Assembly (NCBI GenBank): GCA_023055355.1 | Contig: JALJCS010000022.1 | Coordinates: 11,291,501-11,355,500 of the forward strand | Origin: Agelaius tricolor | Taxonomy: Eukaryota > Chordata > Aves > Passeriformes > Icteridae | DNA length: 64,000 nt | Direction of reading: 5' to 3' | Shown here: positions 1 to 12,295 of the stretch, piece by piece | Numbering within the stretch: position 1 is the stretch's first letter | How the letters are laid out: each line of letters starts with the position of its first letter | Notes under the pieces: generated by a model | What the model was told of the DNA's origin: nothing | Seen by the model: the letters and a program-made list of their open reading frames with translations, nothing else | The model's database searches: none | Translations under genes and position numbers: made by a program

Positions 1-157
1 CAGAAGGGTTTGGGTTGGAAGAGACCTTAAAGATGAATCAGTGCCACCTCCTGCCATGGGCAGGGACACCTTCCACTAACCCAGGCTGTCCAACCTGGCC
101 TTGGACACTTCCAGGGATGGAGCATCCACAGCTTCTCTGGGCAACCTGTGCCAGTGG
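1..157 (-). mobile_element. CR1 LINE 3' fragment (antisense, cut by window start)
   Basis: This is the 3' end of a CR1 non-LTR retrotransposon, read backwards on the + strand. CR1 copies by target-primed reverse transcription and nearly always leaves 5'-truncated copies, so short 3' pieces like this are the usual remains. On the + strand the copy begins at 'GGTTTGGGTTGGAAGAGACC' and runs through the block meaning 'GGGCAGGGACACCTTCCACT' and 'CCAGGGATGGAGCATCCACA'. It stops near 'CAACCTGTGCCAGTG'. The terminal ATTCTATG-like tail lies outside the window. No coding part of CR1 is present. Confidence 0.9.
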
Positions 158-3100
158 GCAACATCTGTTTTAGGGCATCCATCACAGGCCCTGCCACCAA
201 ACCACCCAGCACCTGGCAGGGGGTTGAGATAAACCCTTTCCAGTGCTCCAGACACAACATCTCACACGTTCCCTGCCTGTGCACAGCCTTGGGAAAGGAG
301 GATGGTGTTCCCTACACCCTGTTCTGTGACAAACCAATTGACTACATTTTTTACCCTCTATGAAATAAGCAGCAACAAAATGGAGAGTCTCTACTACAGA
401 AAACTACCAGCTCCACAAACTGCAAAAGGTCTCATTTCCAAACAGCAAAGGACAAATTCCATCCTTCTTTCCTCACATCTACACTGGGTTTTTACATGTA
501 CAATTCCTTACCTCAACAAGTCCAAATGTTTTGATGGTACTGCAGGGTATTTCCTGAGCTCTCAAGAAAAGAGAAGTTTCTGGAGAAGGTTTTGTACTCA
601 TGATTACTGCAGAACATCAGTCCTCTCAGCTGGACGCAGAGCAGGGTGCCCAAGCAGAATTGTTGAAGTCAGTATCTGCTGATGCCAGGGGCAGCTCTCC
701 CTGTATCCTCCTCTGTGTAAGGCCCAGTTTTTCACAGCTCAATCACACTTGAATTGAGATCTGAAGGCAAGAACAGCCCTCAGAGGTGTGAACTGCTCCA
801 GCCCTGCCTCAGCATCCCTGGGTATTCACTATCCTGAGCTCTGGCCATTCCCACTGCTCAGTGTGTCAGCTGCCTGGGGAGGCCAGGAGGGGCTGGGAAC
901 CAGAGTTCAGTGTAAGAAAGGCAAGGCAGGGAAAAGAAAGCAGGAGCCACGCAGAGATAATGACAGGGGAGGGAAGGGACAAAGGAGACGGCACAATGCA
1001 GGAGGAGCACTTGGAGAACATTCTGTCATCCCTCCTCCCAGCCAGCCCTCAGTGCAATGCCCTGCTCAGCCCCCATCACCTGCCTCTCCCTCACGGACTG
1101 CAGGGGAGGAGGGAAGCACGGAAGGGAAGGGACAGACAGACAGACAGACAGCACGGTCCTTCTGGGGATGGGTTTTTGGGATATTGTCTCTTGAAGCACA
1201 ATGAGACAACTCGGGAAGCTCACAGTGTTAAGACACCATTAAACCAAATAGCCCAGTAGGAACCAAAAACAGATTAAACATTTCTACAAATAGTGAGAAC
1301 AAACACGGAATTTCATTACCCAAAATATGTTGGGTTTTGTTTTTTTTTAAATAATGCCTCAGAGATATAAACCCACTTACTTGGGAAGAGGAATCACAGA
1401 GTTTCTATGGGGCCAGGGTTTGACTTCTCCCATTCCACTAAACACTCAGCCATCATATGTGAAATAGGATGCTAGGGGAAAGAAAAAAAAGGTTTTTTCT
1501 CATTTTTTGGGAGAACTACACTGGCTGTAAATCACACCTTGGGTTTCGCTGGGGTAGAGTTAATTTTCTTCGTGGTCCCTGGTGTGGGGTGCTGGTTTGG
1601 CTTTGCACTGGAAAGAGGGTTCATAATCCAGGGATGCTTTGGTTATTGCTGAGCAGGGCTTACACAGAGCCAAGGCCTCTGCTTCTTGTACTGCCCTACC
1701 AGTGAGGGGGCTGGGGGGACACAAGGAGCTGGGAAGGGACTCAGCCAGGACAGCTGATGCCAGCTGACCCAGGGATATCCCAGACCATGAGGTGCCATGC
1801 TCAGCATGTAGAGTGGGGAAGAGGAAGGAAGAGGGGGGGATGTCTGGAGTGTTGGTGCTTGTTTTCCCAAGTCACGACTATGCATGATGCAGCCCTGCTA
1901 TCCTGGGCATGACTGAACACCTGCCTGCCCATGGCAAGTGGGGAGTGAATTCCCTCTTTTGCTTTGCTTGCATGCAGGGCTTTTGCTTTCCCTATTAAAG
2001 TGCCTTTATCACAACCCACGAGTTTTCTCACTCTTATGCTTCCTATTCTCTCTCCCATCCCTCGGGAGGGAGTGAGTGACTGCATGGGACTGAGCTGTCA
2101 GCTAGGATTAAACCTCAACACCCTCCCAGCAGTCTGCAACCCCCCCAGACCATCATCACCCTCAAAACAGTGAGGGCAGACTCCTGCTATGAAGCCATTA
2201 TTAATTAGGTTTAATGTTTTTAGCAGTTATTATGATTTTGCTGCCACGGAGCACTGGGTGATGTTCTGCGTTAAGGCTTCTCCGTGGGAATGCCTGGATG
2301 CTGCTGGGGGTGGCAGGAAGAATTATTTGTCCAGCTTCTCCTCCAGCCCAGAAACCTAACAACCAAAACCTCACCCTTCAACTGCCTGCCTGGTGCCTTC
2401 CCCCAAAACCTGCTGGGGAAGGTGCACTCCCTGGATGCAGGGGAAACAGGGAGGCAGCAGGTTAAACGTGTTCATATAGAGCCAGCACTCCCACGTGAGC
2501 ACCTGCTGGTGGCACACAAAGGACTCTTCCACTCCTCATCACACAGAAAAGGTGAATAACACCCTGTACGAGTCTTGTGCTGAAGAAGTGGTAACAATTT
2601 TGAGGAACCTGCAATTATATGAGTGAACAAAATGTACCATAATGGCATATGAGCCTGCACATCTGCTGCTAAATTAAACATGCTACATAATGATGCAGAC
2701 CACATCTTAAAACACTATGCAGCGAGATAGAGACTCTGCCAAAATAATGAGGCTTCAAAGATGACAAAGAGAGCCTGATCCTGCAGCCCTTACAGACCCT
2801 GAAAGTCACAGTGATTATTCCTCAGCAGTTCTACTCCATCAAAGTTACCTGTTGACTCAGGAGAAGAAGAATCACAATTATATACAGGTGCCCTTCAAAG
2901 GGAAAAAAGACATATGGATTTGTAGCATTTTTCTTCCTCTCCATCTTAATGATGCATAAAGCACAGGAAAGGTTTTTGTTTGGAACTGGATTTTTAGAAA
3001 AGTTTCTGTAAGAATCGTGTGTCAGGCTACAAATTCCTCTCCAGACTGGGTTCTCAGCAGCCAGACAGATATTATGAAGATCAATTGAAATGACAGTATT

Positions 3101-3479
3101 CAAGTTGCCTCAATAGCCATGGTACAAAAAATAAGGGAGTGAGACATCCCTTTTATTTTCAACTTCTTTTACCTATTTCAATTTTCAACATTAGTGATTT
3201 GCTCTTGACTTTGAGAAAAGAAGATCCAGACAATGCTCCCTTGTCAAATAGTAACAGCCCTCCACAGATCCTCTGTGAGCTTTCAAGCAAAACTAGGAAA
3301 TACCAGAACTGGCACTCCTTTCATTCCTAAAGCTGAAATACAAACAAGCAACCCCAACAGACAGCAAGAAAATTGCTTTAAAGAAAATAACTGTCATCTC
3401 TCTTTCTGGCACTAGAAGTGAAGCAGGTCGATGCTCTGCTTACCCTGCACCAACAGCCTTCAGAGGCTGGTGGTGGGCA
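158..3479. other. Non-coding interval, no gene seen
   Basis: I see no supportable gene. The stretch is moderately AT-rich with a GC-richer part at about 780-1180, where short frames up to 138 codons open on both strands without any recognisable domain. Small features are a (GACA)n run at 1131-1151, a T run near 1340-1350, and an AT-rich block at 2190-2250 containing TAATTAGG. No transposon copy was recognised between the CR1 fragment at the start and 3.48 kb. Confidence 0.55.
1131..1151 (+). repeat. (GACA)5 microsatellite
   Basis: Five perfect GACA units plus one base, in a purine-rich stretch. It is an ordinary short tandem repeat and likely length-variable between individuals. Confidence 0.9.
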
Positions 3480-3700
3480 AAACAATAAACAGGAGCTGAA
3501 CCCCAATTATCCACTTAGCTTTGAGAGTGCCTAATCTATTTGCTAATTAATCATGGGCCTCCTTCAACCTCTCTTATCTTGTTTTTCTAAGTATCTGACG
3601 CTGATAACATGCACACCGATCTTGCTGAAGCATGAAAAGGCTGGAAAAGTACCCTTAAGTTTTCAAATGAAACAAGAGGAAAAGATACATAAATAATTTT
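3480..3700. promoter_or_regulatory. AT-rich candidate cis-regulatory stretch
   Basis: The block holds clustered short motifs of the kind seen in vertebrate enhancers: TGCTAATTAATCATGG (homeodomain-type TAAT cores), TCTTATCTTG (GATA-type on the other strand) and CTGATAACATG. It lacks repeat signatures. The call rests on composition and motif density only; no conservation could be tested, so it is a weak candidate. Confidence 0.15.
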
Positions 3701-6604
3701 ACATTCTCCAGGGGTCCCTGCCATACTGGAAAATAAAATCTCACTCTACTTTTTACCAAAATTCCTTAAATTACAAATTACCGACTTGCACTAATCACAA
3801 TGATCAACGCTGGAGAAAGGTGAATCTTCACTGTTTGCACATCTGGATAAGCAAAAGCTTTTCTCTACTCAAGCCATTAATTGTTCCTGTACCAAAAGCA
3901 GCACAGCAGGTTAGAAATCCTGAGAAAAATGAGTATTTGCTGGTTTGTGGGATGAGTTATGCAGTTACTTGTCCATTAGAGGGCATTTTATACTGCGGAG
4001 TGAAGCGCCGGCAGCTTGGGAACAGCATCACTAACCCCATCTGGAGCTGCTGGAGAACAGTTTCTGTCGACTCTCATTTAGTAATTGCCACTTTTCAACC
4101 TTTCCATATGCTGCATATAGATGAGCAAGCAAGAGCAAGGACAAGAAGAAAATAAGATGAAACAGCTATGAAAAAAGTCCTGCTTAAAAAAACCTTTTGG
4201 TGTGCAGCTATTGTTGCTTCCAAGGTTTGGTTTTGTTCAGCTCACTTCTTCCCCCCCGCCACCCCAGCTACAACACAGCAAACTTCATCTTTTCCCTCTC
4301 ACAAATAGCACTTTATATTTTAAATTGTGAACATGATTAACAGAGAACAACTGCAAACTGTGCCGTGGCATCATTACCCATCACTGGAGCTAGATGGGAG
4401 AGCTCATCCATCTCTGGAGCTGAACAAAGGCAAATCCAGCTTCCTCAGTGCCAAGAGGCAGGACATGGCCACTTACCTTCCGATGTCTCCTTCTGGTGAC
4501 TACTAATACTGCTAAATGTGAACTGTAAATTGCTTTCAGCTTCTGCTGGCTAGGGAACCACACAAAGCCACCCACTCCCCCACTCCAGTGGTTTTCCTCT
4601 CCCCATACAAATGCAAATCAAATTAGGAAAGAGGCAGATATCTCACTATACATCTCCAAATATACGTATGTTTGTAATCAGGGTGGCCAAACTTCCTGAG
4701 TATGAGCTGCATACCAAAATCTCCATGGGGCCAAGAGCCACATGTACCAAGAGCCAGCCTCTGTACCCCTTCCTGCCACACACATCCCATGCCCCTGTCA
4801 ATCCCTGTGTTTCTCCCATCCCCATGACTCTATGCTGCTGATCCCCCAAGCCCACCTCCCTCTGTGATCTTGGGGTTTGCAGAGGCACCTCAGCAGCACC
4901 CAGAACTCCTGCCTTGCAGGATGTGACTGAACATCTGCATGTAGCAAACACTCCTGCAATACTCACAAGTTACTCCTGAATTCCTCCTCAGTAGAAAGTT
5001 CAAAGCAGCAATAAAAATCTGAACCACCCCAGGATCAGCACATTCCCTTGGGAGCCCAAGCCAAAGTACCAAGACTACAACCAGGACCACTTCTTTTTGA
5101 GACTCTTGCAAGTCCTTGGCTCTGTATCACTACTCCTAATTAAAAGAAATAATAAAATAAGGATGAGGATATCCTTACAGGCAAAGCCATGGCATACTCA
5201 GTGTCCTGAGTTGTAACCAGGTGCTGCTGCATTGCATTACCTGACAAGGACATGATGGCACCCACATCCCAGCCCTACAGATGTACAGAACACTCAACTG
5301 GAGTGTCTCCAAGTCTGGAATTCTAGCCTTCACTCCTAATTTCTTAATTCTTCCACAATCAGGAGCAGACAATTAAATATTACATGGATGCCCACACATG
5401 CTGGGAAAAGATCACACCAGCCCCCTTCTTCAAATCCCAGTTGAGGCCCAGAGGAGGAACCTTCAGCCCTGCAGGAGACCCCACCATTCACCCAAAGGAA
5501 GAGCAAAGATGAAGCCCCTCCTGCCCCAGCAAACCAGGAGACTCAGCTCTCCTCCAGCACACTGAACTCCACCACACATGGCACAAATTCAATCACTTGG
5601 AATCTTAGCCCTGGGATCTCTGCCTGGACTGGGAATGGTGAAAGGCAGCAGTGACACTCTTCTGTCTCCAGGAAATCTTTGGAGTTATAGTTTGCCCTTA
5701 TCTTAGCGCTTATATTTACAAGCCACTCTTACATAAAAAGCACTCATCTGCATTGACTTATTTAGAAACATGAAATAAAATAGCCTGAAGCTATTCATGT
5801 TGCTTAACGTACTTATTTTTTTAATGTAGACGATGCTCTGTGTAAAGGAATATTCAAAGGGGAAAACTGTGGTTTGTTTGTAACACTTATTACTATCACT
5901 GAAGAAAATATGTTCTAACAAGTCTCAGAAGGGGGAAACACGTGTAATACCTTTAACAGCTAAGCTAATTCATCTTCTGCTGCCCAACTGCTGGCAAAAT
6001 CTCAAATGGAAACTCTCAGAATGGAAACATGGAAAAACCCCTTTCTCATGGTCTGAGACCTGTTCCCACTATACAATCTCTTTCCACCGGAGTGAGTCCT
6101 GTTTGTTTTCAGCACACAGCAGCTTTACTCGACAAAAAAAAAAGAGAGTTCAAGAGTTCAAGGCTACGTCTCCATTCAGGCGTACACCCACAATGAGAAC
6201 CGGGCTCTCCGGCCGGCGCTGGAGGCATTCCTCTCCCTCCACCTACCCACAAAAGGGCCTTGTCTGAGGGAAATGAGGAAGGAAGGAAGGGGCAGGATGC
6301 AAAGAACAGCAGAGAGGAGAAGAGCCCAACCAGGTGTTGGGGCATCAAGCACCAAGGAGGGCTTGGATCATGAAATGGGTCAGCAATGAGGATGGAGGAT
6401 GGCTTTTGGAGTAACCAAAGGTCTGGGGAGCCCCCAAGGATCTGCCATGCTCCAGACAATTCTGAGCTCCATGGGGTCAGGCATAGGCACAGGCAGGATG
6501 GAAATGTGTGAGTGTTTCCATGAAGTCCCGTGGGAAAGAGCCCGTCGGGATGCGGGGTGGCTGCAGGATGGCTCAACTGAGGAACGCTGCCTCCTCCTGT
6601 CCCT
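3701..6604. other. Non-coding interval, no gene seen
   Basis: Unique-looking sequence without recognised transposon copies. A minus-strand frame of 218 codons spans 6109-6765, but it crosses the (CCCAT)n microsatellite, overlaps open frames on the other strand and has no recognisable domain. I therefore read it as a by-product of the local GC-rich, stop-poor composition. Confidence 0.5.
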
Positions 6605-6632
6605 CCCATCCCATCCCATCCCATCCCATCCC
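6605..6632 (+). repeat. (CCCAT)n microsatellite
   Basis: Five perfect CCCAT units followed by CCC. On the minus strand it encodes the Gly-Met/Trp-Asp run seen in the overlapping open frames, which argues that those frames are not genes. Confidence 0.9.
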
Positions 6633-6874
6633 TCCATCCCTGCCTCTCCCTGCTGCTTCCAGCATCACTCACACGGAGAACAAGGAGAGGGAAGGAGGGA
6701 GCCAAGTGAGTGCACAGGTTTAGATAATAGCAATAAATAAGATGAAATAATTCTCCCACCACCAACTTTTAGCCAAGAGTACCCTCTGCAACCACCAGGT
6801 TTGCATCATCTACACATTTTATTCCAAGCCTTGCCAGCTCCGCTCCCTGTAGCAGGGCAATTTTGGGATTTAAC

Positions 6875-7137
6875 AACACTCAGGTTACTGACCTAAATTC
6901 AGACAGGCTCATCTGGAGCCGTAACGGTCCATTGTGTGCCCAGGCCCGCTCAGGACTCCTCAATACACAGATTATTGATGCAATGAACTGTGACGGCCCC
7001 TATAGAGCTGTTAGGGTTTATTGTAGCAACACCTACTCGGGGTCCCTTTAATGCGCAGATCGGTGACACAATAGACAGAAACGGCCACGACTTGGGGATG
7101 CATTATCCCACGGATCACTGGCGTGACAGCCATGGCT
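6875..7137 (+). repeat. Degenerate ~87-bp tandem repeat (about 2.7 units)
   Basis: Three consecutive segments start alike: AACACTCAGGTTACTGA at 6875, AATACACAGATTATTGA at 6962 and AATGCGCAGATCGGTGA at 7050, giving spacings of 87 and 88 bp. Units 1 and 2 also share a second half of the form GAGCYGTWASGGTYYATTGT. By eye, identity is only about 60% and needs small gaps. The unit matches no repeat family I know. The area is unusually rich in ATTGT/ACAAT (SOX-type) cores, so an old tandem duplication inside a conserved element is possible. Confidence 0.35.
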
Positions 7138-7972
7138 CCAGCCTCCTGCCTCAGAGCACCAGCAGCAAACACGCCCAAACTTCACGTTCCCAAATCCTGG
7201 GGAAGATGGGGAGGATGGCAGAGAGGTGCAGGACCTGGCCTTCCTACCTACAGTGCCCCCCTACCCACTCGAACCTCTGAGAGGTGGCATTTGCAGACAG
7301 CAATTTGCTACTGAAAATAAGGATTTATAATGAAAGCCCTGGTGGGATCAAACTTTTAGCAAGAACAGCCACAGGCCTGCATTATAGATCAAGGCTAAAA
7401 ATCCTGTCTGAGAAATACATGGAAATTAGCCAGAAAAAAATCAGCATCCAATTTTCAGCATTAAAAAAAAAACAATAAAAAAAAATTATGTTCCAAGAGA
7501 ATGCGACGAAAGCAGGCACAAAAGAAAAGTGCTCAAATATCTGTATTTCTCTCTTCTTTGCTTCTTAAAGAACAAAAATAACCTTATGAGGCTGAGAACG
7601 AAGTACTGTTTAAAGAAAGTCACTGGCACAGGGAGACCTGGGGCTGAGGAAAGGAAAATGAAGACATCACCATGAATCAAGTGTTTGCAGCCTCCTCACA
7701 AACATCAGCGAACAGTTCAAAAAGCTGCAGCTGGCTTTGCACTATTGCCTGCATCTTCCCCACCATTTACCAGGAGCTTTTTTTAACATCGGTGACACTT
7801 CACATTCAAAACTGCAGTTAAAAATAGACCACTGGTCCTCCCCTTTTAGCCCTGCAAATTCCCTCCCCTCCTCTCTGCCTCCCCACACACTCACTGGTCC
7901 CTCCTTCCCCTCCTGCCCTGTTGTCAGCCACGGGGTGACAGAGGGGTGAGGGGGGCCCTGCCCAGCTGCAAG
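7138..7972. other. Non-coding interval, no gene seen
   Basis: Holds A-rich stretches at about 7434-7485 and otherwise unique sequence. Open frames are short. Pyrimidine-rich sequence at 7840-7920 leads into the CR1-derived tandem array. Confidence 0.55.
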
Positions 7973-8240
7973 TCCCAGAATATGGAATCCCAGAACAGTT
8001 TGGGTTGGAAGGGACCTTACACACTGGACAGCTCCAAACCCCAGAATCATGGAATCCCAGAACAGTTTGGGTTGGAAGGGACCTTACACACTGGATAACT
8101 CCAAACCCCAGAATCATGGAATCACAGAACAGTTTGTGTTGGAAGGGACCTTACACACTGGATAGCTCCAAACCCCAGAATCATGGAATCCCAGAACAGT
8201 TTGGGTTGGAAGGGACCTTACACACTGGATAACTCCAAAC
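7973..8240 (-). repeat. Four tandem copies (67 bp) of a CR1 3' end
   Basis: Exactly spaced 67-bp units begin with GGAATC at 7984/7985, 8051/8052, 8118/8119 and 8185/8186. The last unit is cut at about 8240. Each unit contains CAGAACAGTTTGGGTTGG and GGAAGGGACCTTACACACTG, i.e. the CR1 3' terminus in antisense. Units differ at only a few positions (for example GGACAGC versus GGATAAC), so amplification is fairly recent compared with the CR1 insertion. The array joins directly to the rest of the CR1 copy at 8241. Confidence 0.9.
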
Positions 8241-8301
8241 GCCTTCCACTAGACCAGCTTGCTCCAAACCTATCCAACCTGCCTTTGAACACTTTCAGGG
8301 T
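8241..8301 (-). mobile_element. CR1 body continuing from the tandem array
   Basis: The sequence GCCTTCCACTAGACCAG and the following 'TTGAACACTTTCAGGG' block are the CR1 region that normally lies just inside the 3' terminus. Together with the preceding array this is one antisense CR1 insertion whose terminal ~67 bp was multiplied in place. Similarity fades near 8300. Confidence 0.85.
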
Positions 8302-10311
8302 CCTCCCACTGCTGCTCAGGACCTCATCTGACCCTGGGAGCATCCCTTTCTCATTTCATCCCAGAGCTTGTAGCTTTATTTACAGGAATGAAGGCAATGG
8401 CTCTATTCTTGGTTTCCCCTCCCACCTGCTTGTGCAGAAGATGTGAGTCTAAGGCTTTAAAAAACAAAGCACCCAACACAATGTTTTCTCCCTGGCCTTA
8501 AACCCTGCAATCAGCAGATCAAATGTGAGTGTAGAGAAAGAAATTCCTTTGTTATCCCCAACTACTCAAACACTGAACCTTCAAAACCTCCTCAGGAAAC
8601 AGGCCTGGGGAACGGCTGCTGCTACTACAAGGAGCCCAGCACAAGAGAGACTAGAAAATCAATATCCTTCACCCAACTTATCAAATTTACCGAGGACACT
8701 TATACAGTGTAATTAAATAGAAAAGAGATACAAATACAAAAGAGTATTTGCACGGCACTGAATAGCAATTGCATTATCTCTGGGACAGAGGACACTTTGA
8801 CAAAAAGGAAGGAAAACACCATATATCAACTGAAGAAGCTGCAAGGAGCACGGGGAAGGTCTCTGCTCTCATAGCTCACAGGGAATGTACAGCACTTAAG
8901 TAGAGACAGCCACAAAATATACATCAGCACGTACACCTAAGGCATTTCTGCAGGTCCTGCTCAGTCAGCCAAAACGATGCTGTCAGAATTACACTGGTGA
9001 TGGATATGGTCCAGTTGCCTCTCAGACTCGTGTAGGGTCTCCAGCACATGTTGGGGCACTTCCCCCTTACTGCCGTGGAAGCAAAGCAGACGCTATTATG
9101 TTGCTTTTCAGCATATGAATGTACCAAGTAAAATCAATTTTGCCCAGTAATCCACTTGGTAAGTCAGGGATGCTTTCCACAACCAGCAGCCACCTCTGCA
9201 GCCTGGCAAGATAAAATCTCTGCAAGGTTAAACCTGGGAAAGGCTGACTGCCAGTGCAGGGCAGACTAAAACACTGTGGAAAAGGCAAACTAGATTATCT
9301 GGCTATTTGTTAAACAATTCTTCTCACAAGGCTTGTGTTACAGGCTTTTTGTGAGTGCTCCTCGCTTTCAGGTAGAGCCAGCTCTGGCTCCTCACTCCAG
9401 GTCCCTCCAGGAAGCACACTGCTGTGGATGGGACATCTCTCTTGCCATGGTGACCCTAAAATTCAGAATAGCCCAGTGTGGTGCTGTACACACACTCAGT
9501 GCTGGGGAACAAAAGGCAGGTGTTTTTGTAATTGCAGATCTGCTTCGACCTCAGCCTCAAAGGTGTCATCTTCAGGTCTGCCTTCAACAATTAGGCATTG
9601 CCTAATTACACTGACCAATAAAACCCAACAAACAAGATGGGCAGGATCCCTGCACGCTGCTCCCACAACACCAGGTGCCATGAGGAGAATCCCAACCATC
9701 CCCTCCCCAATATCCTCATGGGGATGAGTGAGCATCAGGTTAAAGGCTGCTTTGCTGCCTCTCTTGGGTCTTCGTTCTTTAATGTGAATCACACTCCACT
9801 CTATTTTGAGCAATCCTTTATTAAAAGTGCCTGTGAGTCATTTTCTCTAAACTTGAAACTCTAAAAATGGTAATGTTTGGGTAGTAGTTAGGAATTTTTA
9901 AGAATTTGCATTCTTCTCTTTTTGATTTAACAGGAAAAGGAGGGTAACCTGACTCACAGAGGGTTTGTTTCCCCTTGTCCTGCACAGAAATGCTGCTCTT
10001 GGATAGAATCACAACTCATGAAATAAAACTTCTGAACATCTTTCACTAAGTACAAACAAAGAGTAATGAAAAAACAAATAAAAAACAAAATATATCTTCA
10101 GAGAAAGACAAAAAAACCCAGCAAGTGACAACCTGGGAGTATCTACCAACTTCTGTTCAGTATGCTATTAAAAAAGAGTCTTTACAGGTAAATCTGTGAA
10201 CTTTGGATTAACATACATCCCTTTCCAGATACATAACACAATAACTGAAAATCATACTGCTAATTATTCATACCTCCAATGTCTCCCACAGGAAAGGTAA
10301 AGGCGACCAAC
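8302..10311. other. Non-coding interval, no gene seen
   Basis: Unique-looking sequence. Around 9500-9610 a pyrimidine-rich tract ends in TAATTGCAG, which would fit a splice acceptor, but no coding frame with a recognisable product follows. A-rich sequence occurs at 10060-10115. Confidence 0.5.
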
Positions 10312-10506
10312 AGGATTATGAGGAATTTTTCCCTGAGAGGGTGGTGAGGCCCTGGCACAGGATGCCCAGAGAAGCTGTAGCTGCCCCTAGATCCCTGGAA
10401 GTGTTCAAGGTTATACAGGGCTTGGAACAGCCTGGGACAGTGGAAGGGGGTTGGACTGGATGGGGTTTAAGTTCCCTTCCAAACCAATGCAGCATTCTGG
10501 GATTTT
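10312..10506 (+). mobile_element. CR1 LINE 3' fragment (sense)
   Basis: Sense-strand copy running from 'TTATGAGGAATTTTTCCCTG' through 'GAGGCCCTGGCACAGGATGC' and 'GGAAGTGTTCAAGG' to 'CCCTTCCAAACC'. It ends at CATTCTGGGATTTTC without a long octamer tail. It is about 195 bp and contains no coding part. A few substitutions in the 3' block suggest moderate age. Confidence 0.9.
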
Positions 10507-11902
10507 CTCTCTGAACCCAGGACAAGTTTTGCACTGCACAGCACAGCAAATAAACTGGCCCACAAGCACCACATGGAGCTTTTTTCGTCACAGAGACACC
10601 TCATCCTGCTTGATGACATCCCATGAGACACTACTGCCACGTCAGCTTTGGAAACAGACTCTTGACCAACAGGGAAAGGTCTCCAAAGAATGGATGGCAC
10701 ACACACCAGTCAGCCTCCATATTTCTCTCCTCCATTACCTCACTGCAGAGTTTGGTCCCATGCTCTCCAGGCAGGACTGGCAGAAGAACACAGGCTCTGG
10801 CCAGGACATCCACCAGAGAAATCACTTTTAAATGTCTCCTGGATGAGCTAGGCATCTCTGATGTTCCTGGGCACACAAGTCATGGCCAGACTTGCATGTT
10901 CTTTGGCCCGTGTCAGGAATGAGAGCTTGACTGCTCTTCCCACCACAGTTGCATTCCAAATTGCTTCAGCTCCTGCAGAGATCCCCACCCATCACCATCC
11001 ACAGGTGGTGTGGGAGGGAGGAAGACAACATGGTAAAAAAGCAACACCAATGTGATCTCCAAGCAGAGCAGACCGGGATGGAGCTGAAATCCTCTTGATT
11101 CCCTTGGGCAGGACCAAGACCCATGGGGAAGAGAGGAGAAGGCACCAGCAGGTTCTGGGATGGCTCCGCACAGACGAAATACCAAGCTCCAGCACTGCTA
11201 TTCTTTTACTTTTTGAGCTTGGAGGTGATTCCAAGATCCCATTCATTCTGCTCAACCACCACAAACAGGGATAAGGGTGATGGAGTTACTGCTCCAGCCA
11301 CGGGGTTTCAAATCCAACCTGTGCAAGGAATGCTAGGGAAAATATTATAAAGGGAAACTCACTTCCCCCAGCTGCCTGATAGAGCCCATCACAGGAAACA
11401 TCTGCCATCCTCCAGTGAGGACAAAAATCAGGAGGAAGTGCTTGGTCCATCCAGAGAAAAGAAAGTCAGAAATACTAAATTTCTAATTAGAAACACACAG
11501 GTCCTGCCCAAGGTAGGAGATCCACTTCTGCAGGCAGGTCTCAACAAAACAGTTTAAATAAGGAGTTTTATAGACTGCCGAGCATGAAAACGGCAGCAGC
11601 CCACTTGATGAGGTCAGGGACTGAAGTGGCCTATGGTACTTGTAAGAGAAAACATCTGTTGGTGTTAAAAGGTCAGCAGGAAATGAACACTATTTACTTT
11701 GTCCTTACTGGTTGGGCCACTGCTCCTCGAAAGAGAAGCACACATGGCTCAGCTTAGCATTGTCCCCTCGACAGCCACCCCACAGCTGCCCACCTTCCAG
11801 TCCCCCTGGTGCACCAGGAACCCCCTGAGCAGCCCCTGTGAAGGGGATGAGGCTGTCCTTCCCCCTGGCAGACCCCAGGGAGCCTCCCTCCCTCCTCATG
11901 GG
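10507..11902. other. Non-coding interval, no gene seen
   Basis: No transposon or gene was recognised. Frames of up to 126 codons are open on both strands with no domain. GC content rises from about 11.7 kb toward the CpG-dense patch. Confidence 0.5.
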
Positions 11903-12295
11903 CGGGAAAAGTCCTTCACACCGGCTCAGGAACAAGCCGTTAAAATAAATCCGTCAACATAAAAGCGAAAAAACAAGAAGTTTCTTCTGAAAAACAGGAA
12001 GCGTGAGGTACATAGCGGCTTAAAATAGCGCCCGCTCGATTTGTTGACAAAACACGAGTCCCAAGGGGTCGTGACTTTCTGTAGGTTTTTATTTTTCCTG
12101 CGGGCTGCCAGGAGCACCTCTGTGGCTGCCCGGGGCTCTGCTGCCCTCGGCCAGGGCCTGGCATGGCTCCCTGTGCCTGCCCGGGAGGCCGATGGCCGCG
12201 GGCCCGGCCGCGCTTCCTGTGCGCGGCTCGGGGCTCCCACAGGAAACCCCGACGGAAAACGGCCCCGCTGAGAACCAGGGCTCGCTCCAACAGGC
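11903..12295. promoter_or_regulatory. CpG-dense patch (candidate CpG island)
   Basis: By hand count there are roughly 25 CpG dinucleotides between 12001 and 12300, ten of them in one 60-bp line (12181-12240), in sequence of about 60% GC. Flanking DNA is CpG-poor. Unmethylated islands of this kind mark promoters or regulatory elements in vertebrates. I see no convincing TATA box or start codon context, and the frames here (up to 116 codons, minus strand) are compositional. It could be the promoter of a non-coding RNA or a distal element. Confidence 0.35.

Noticed and set aside
6109..6765. 218-codon minus-strand frame
   Set aside because: It crosses a (CCCAT)n microsatellite, is opposed by plus-strand frames and contains no known domain.
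9500..9610. Splice-acceptor-like TTTTTGTAATTGCAG
   Set aside because: A single acceptor-like motif is common by chance, and no coding frame or donor with a recognisable product follows.
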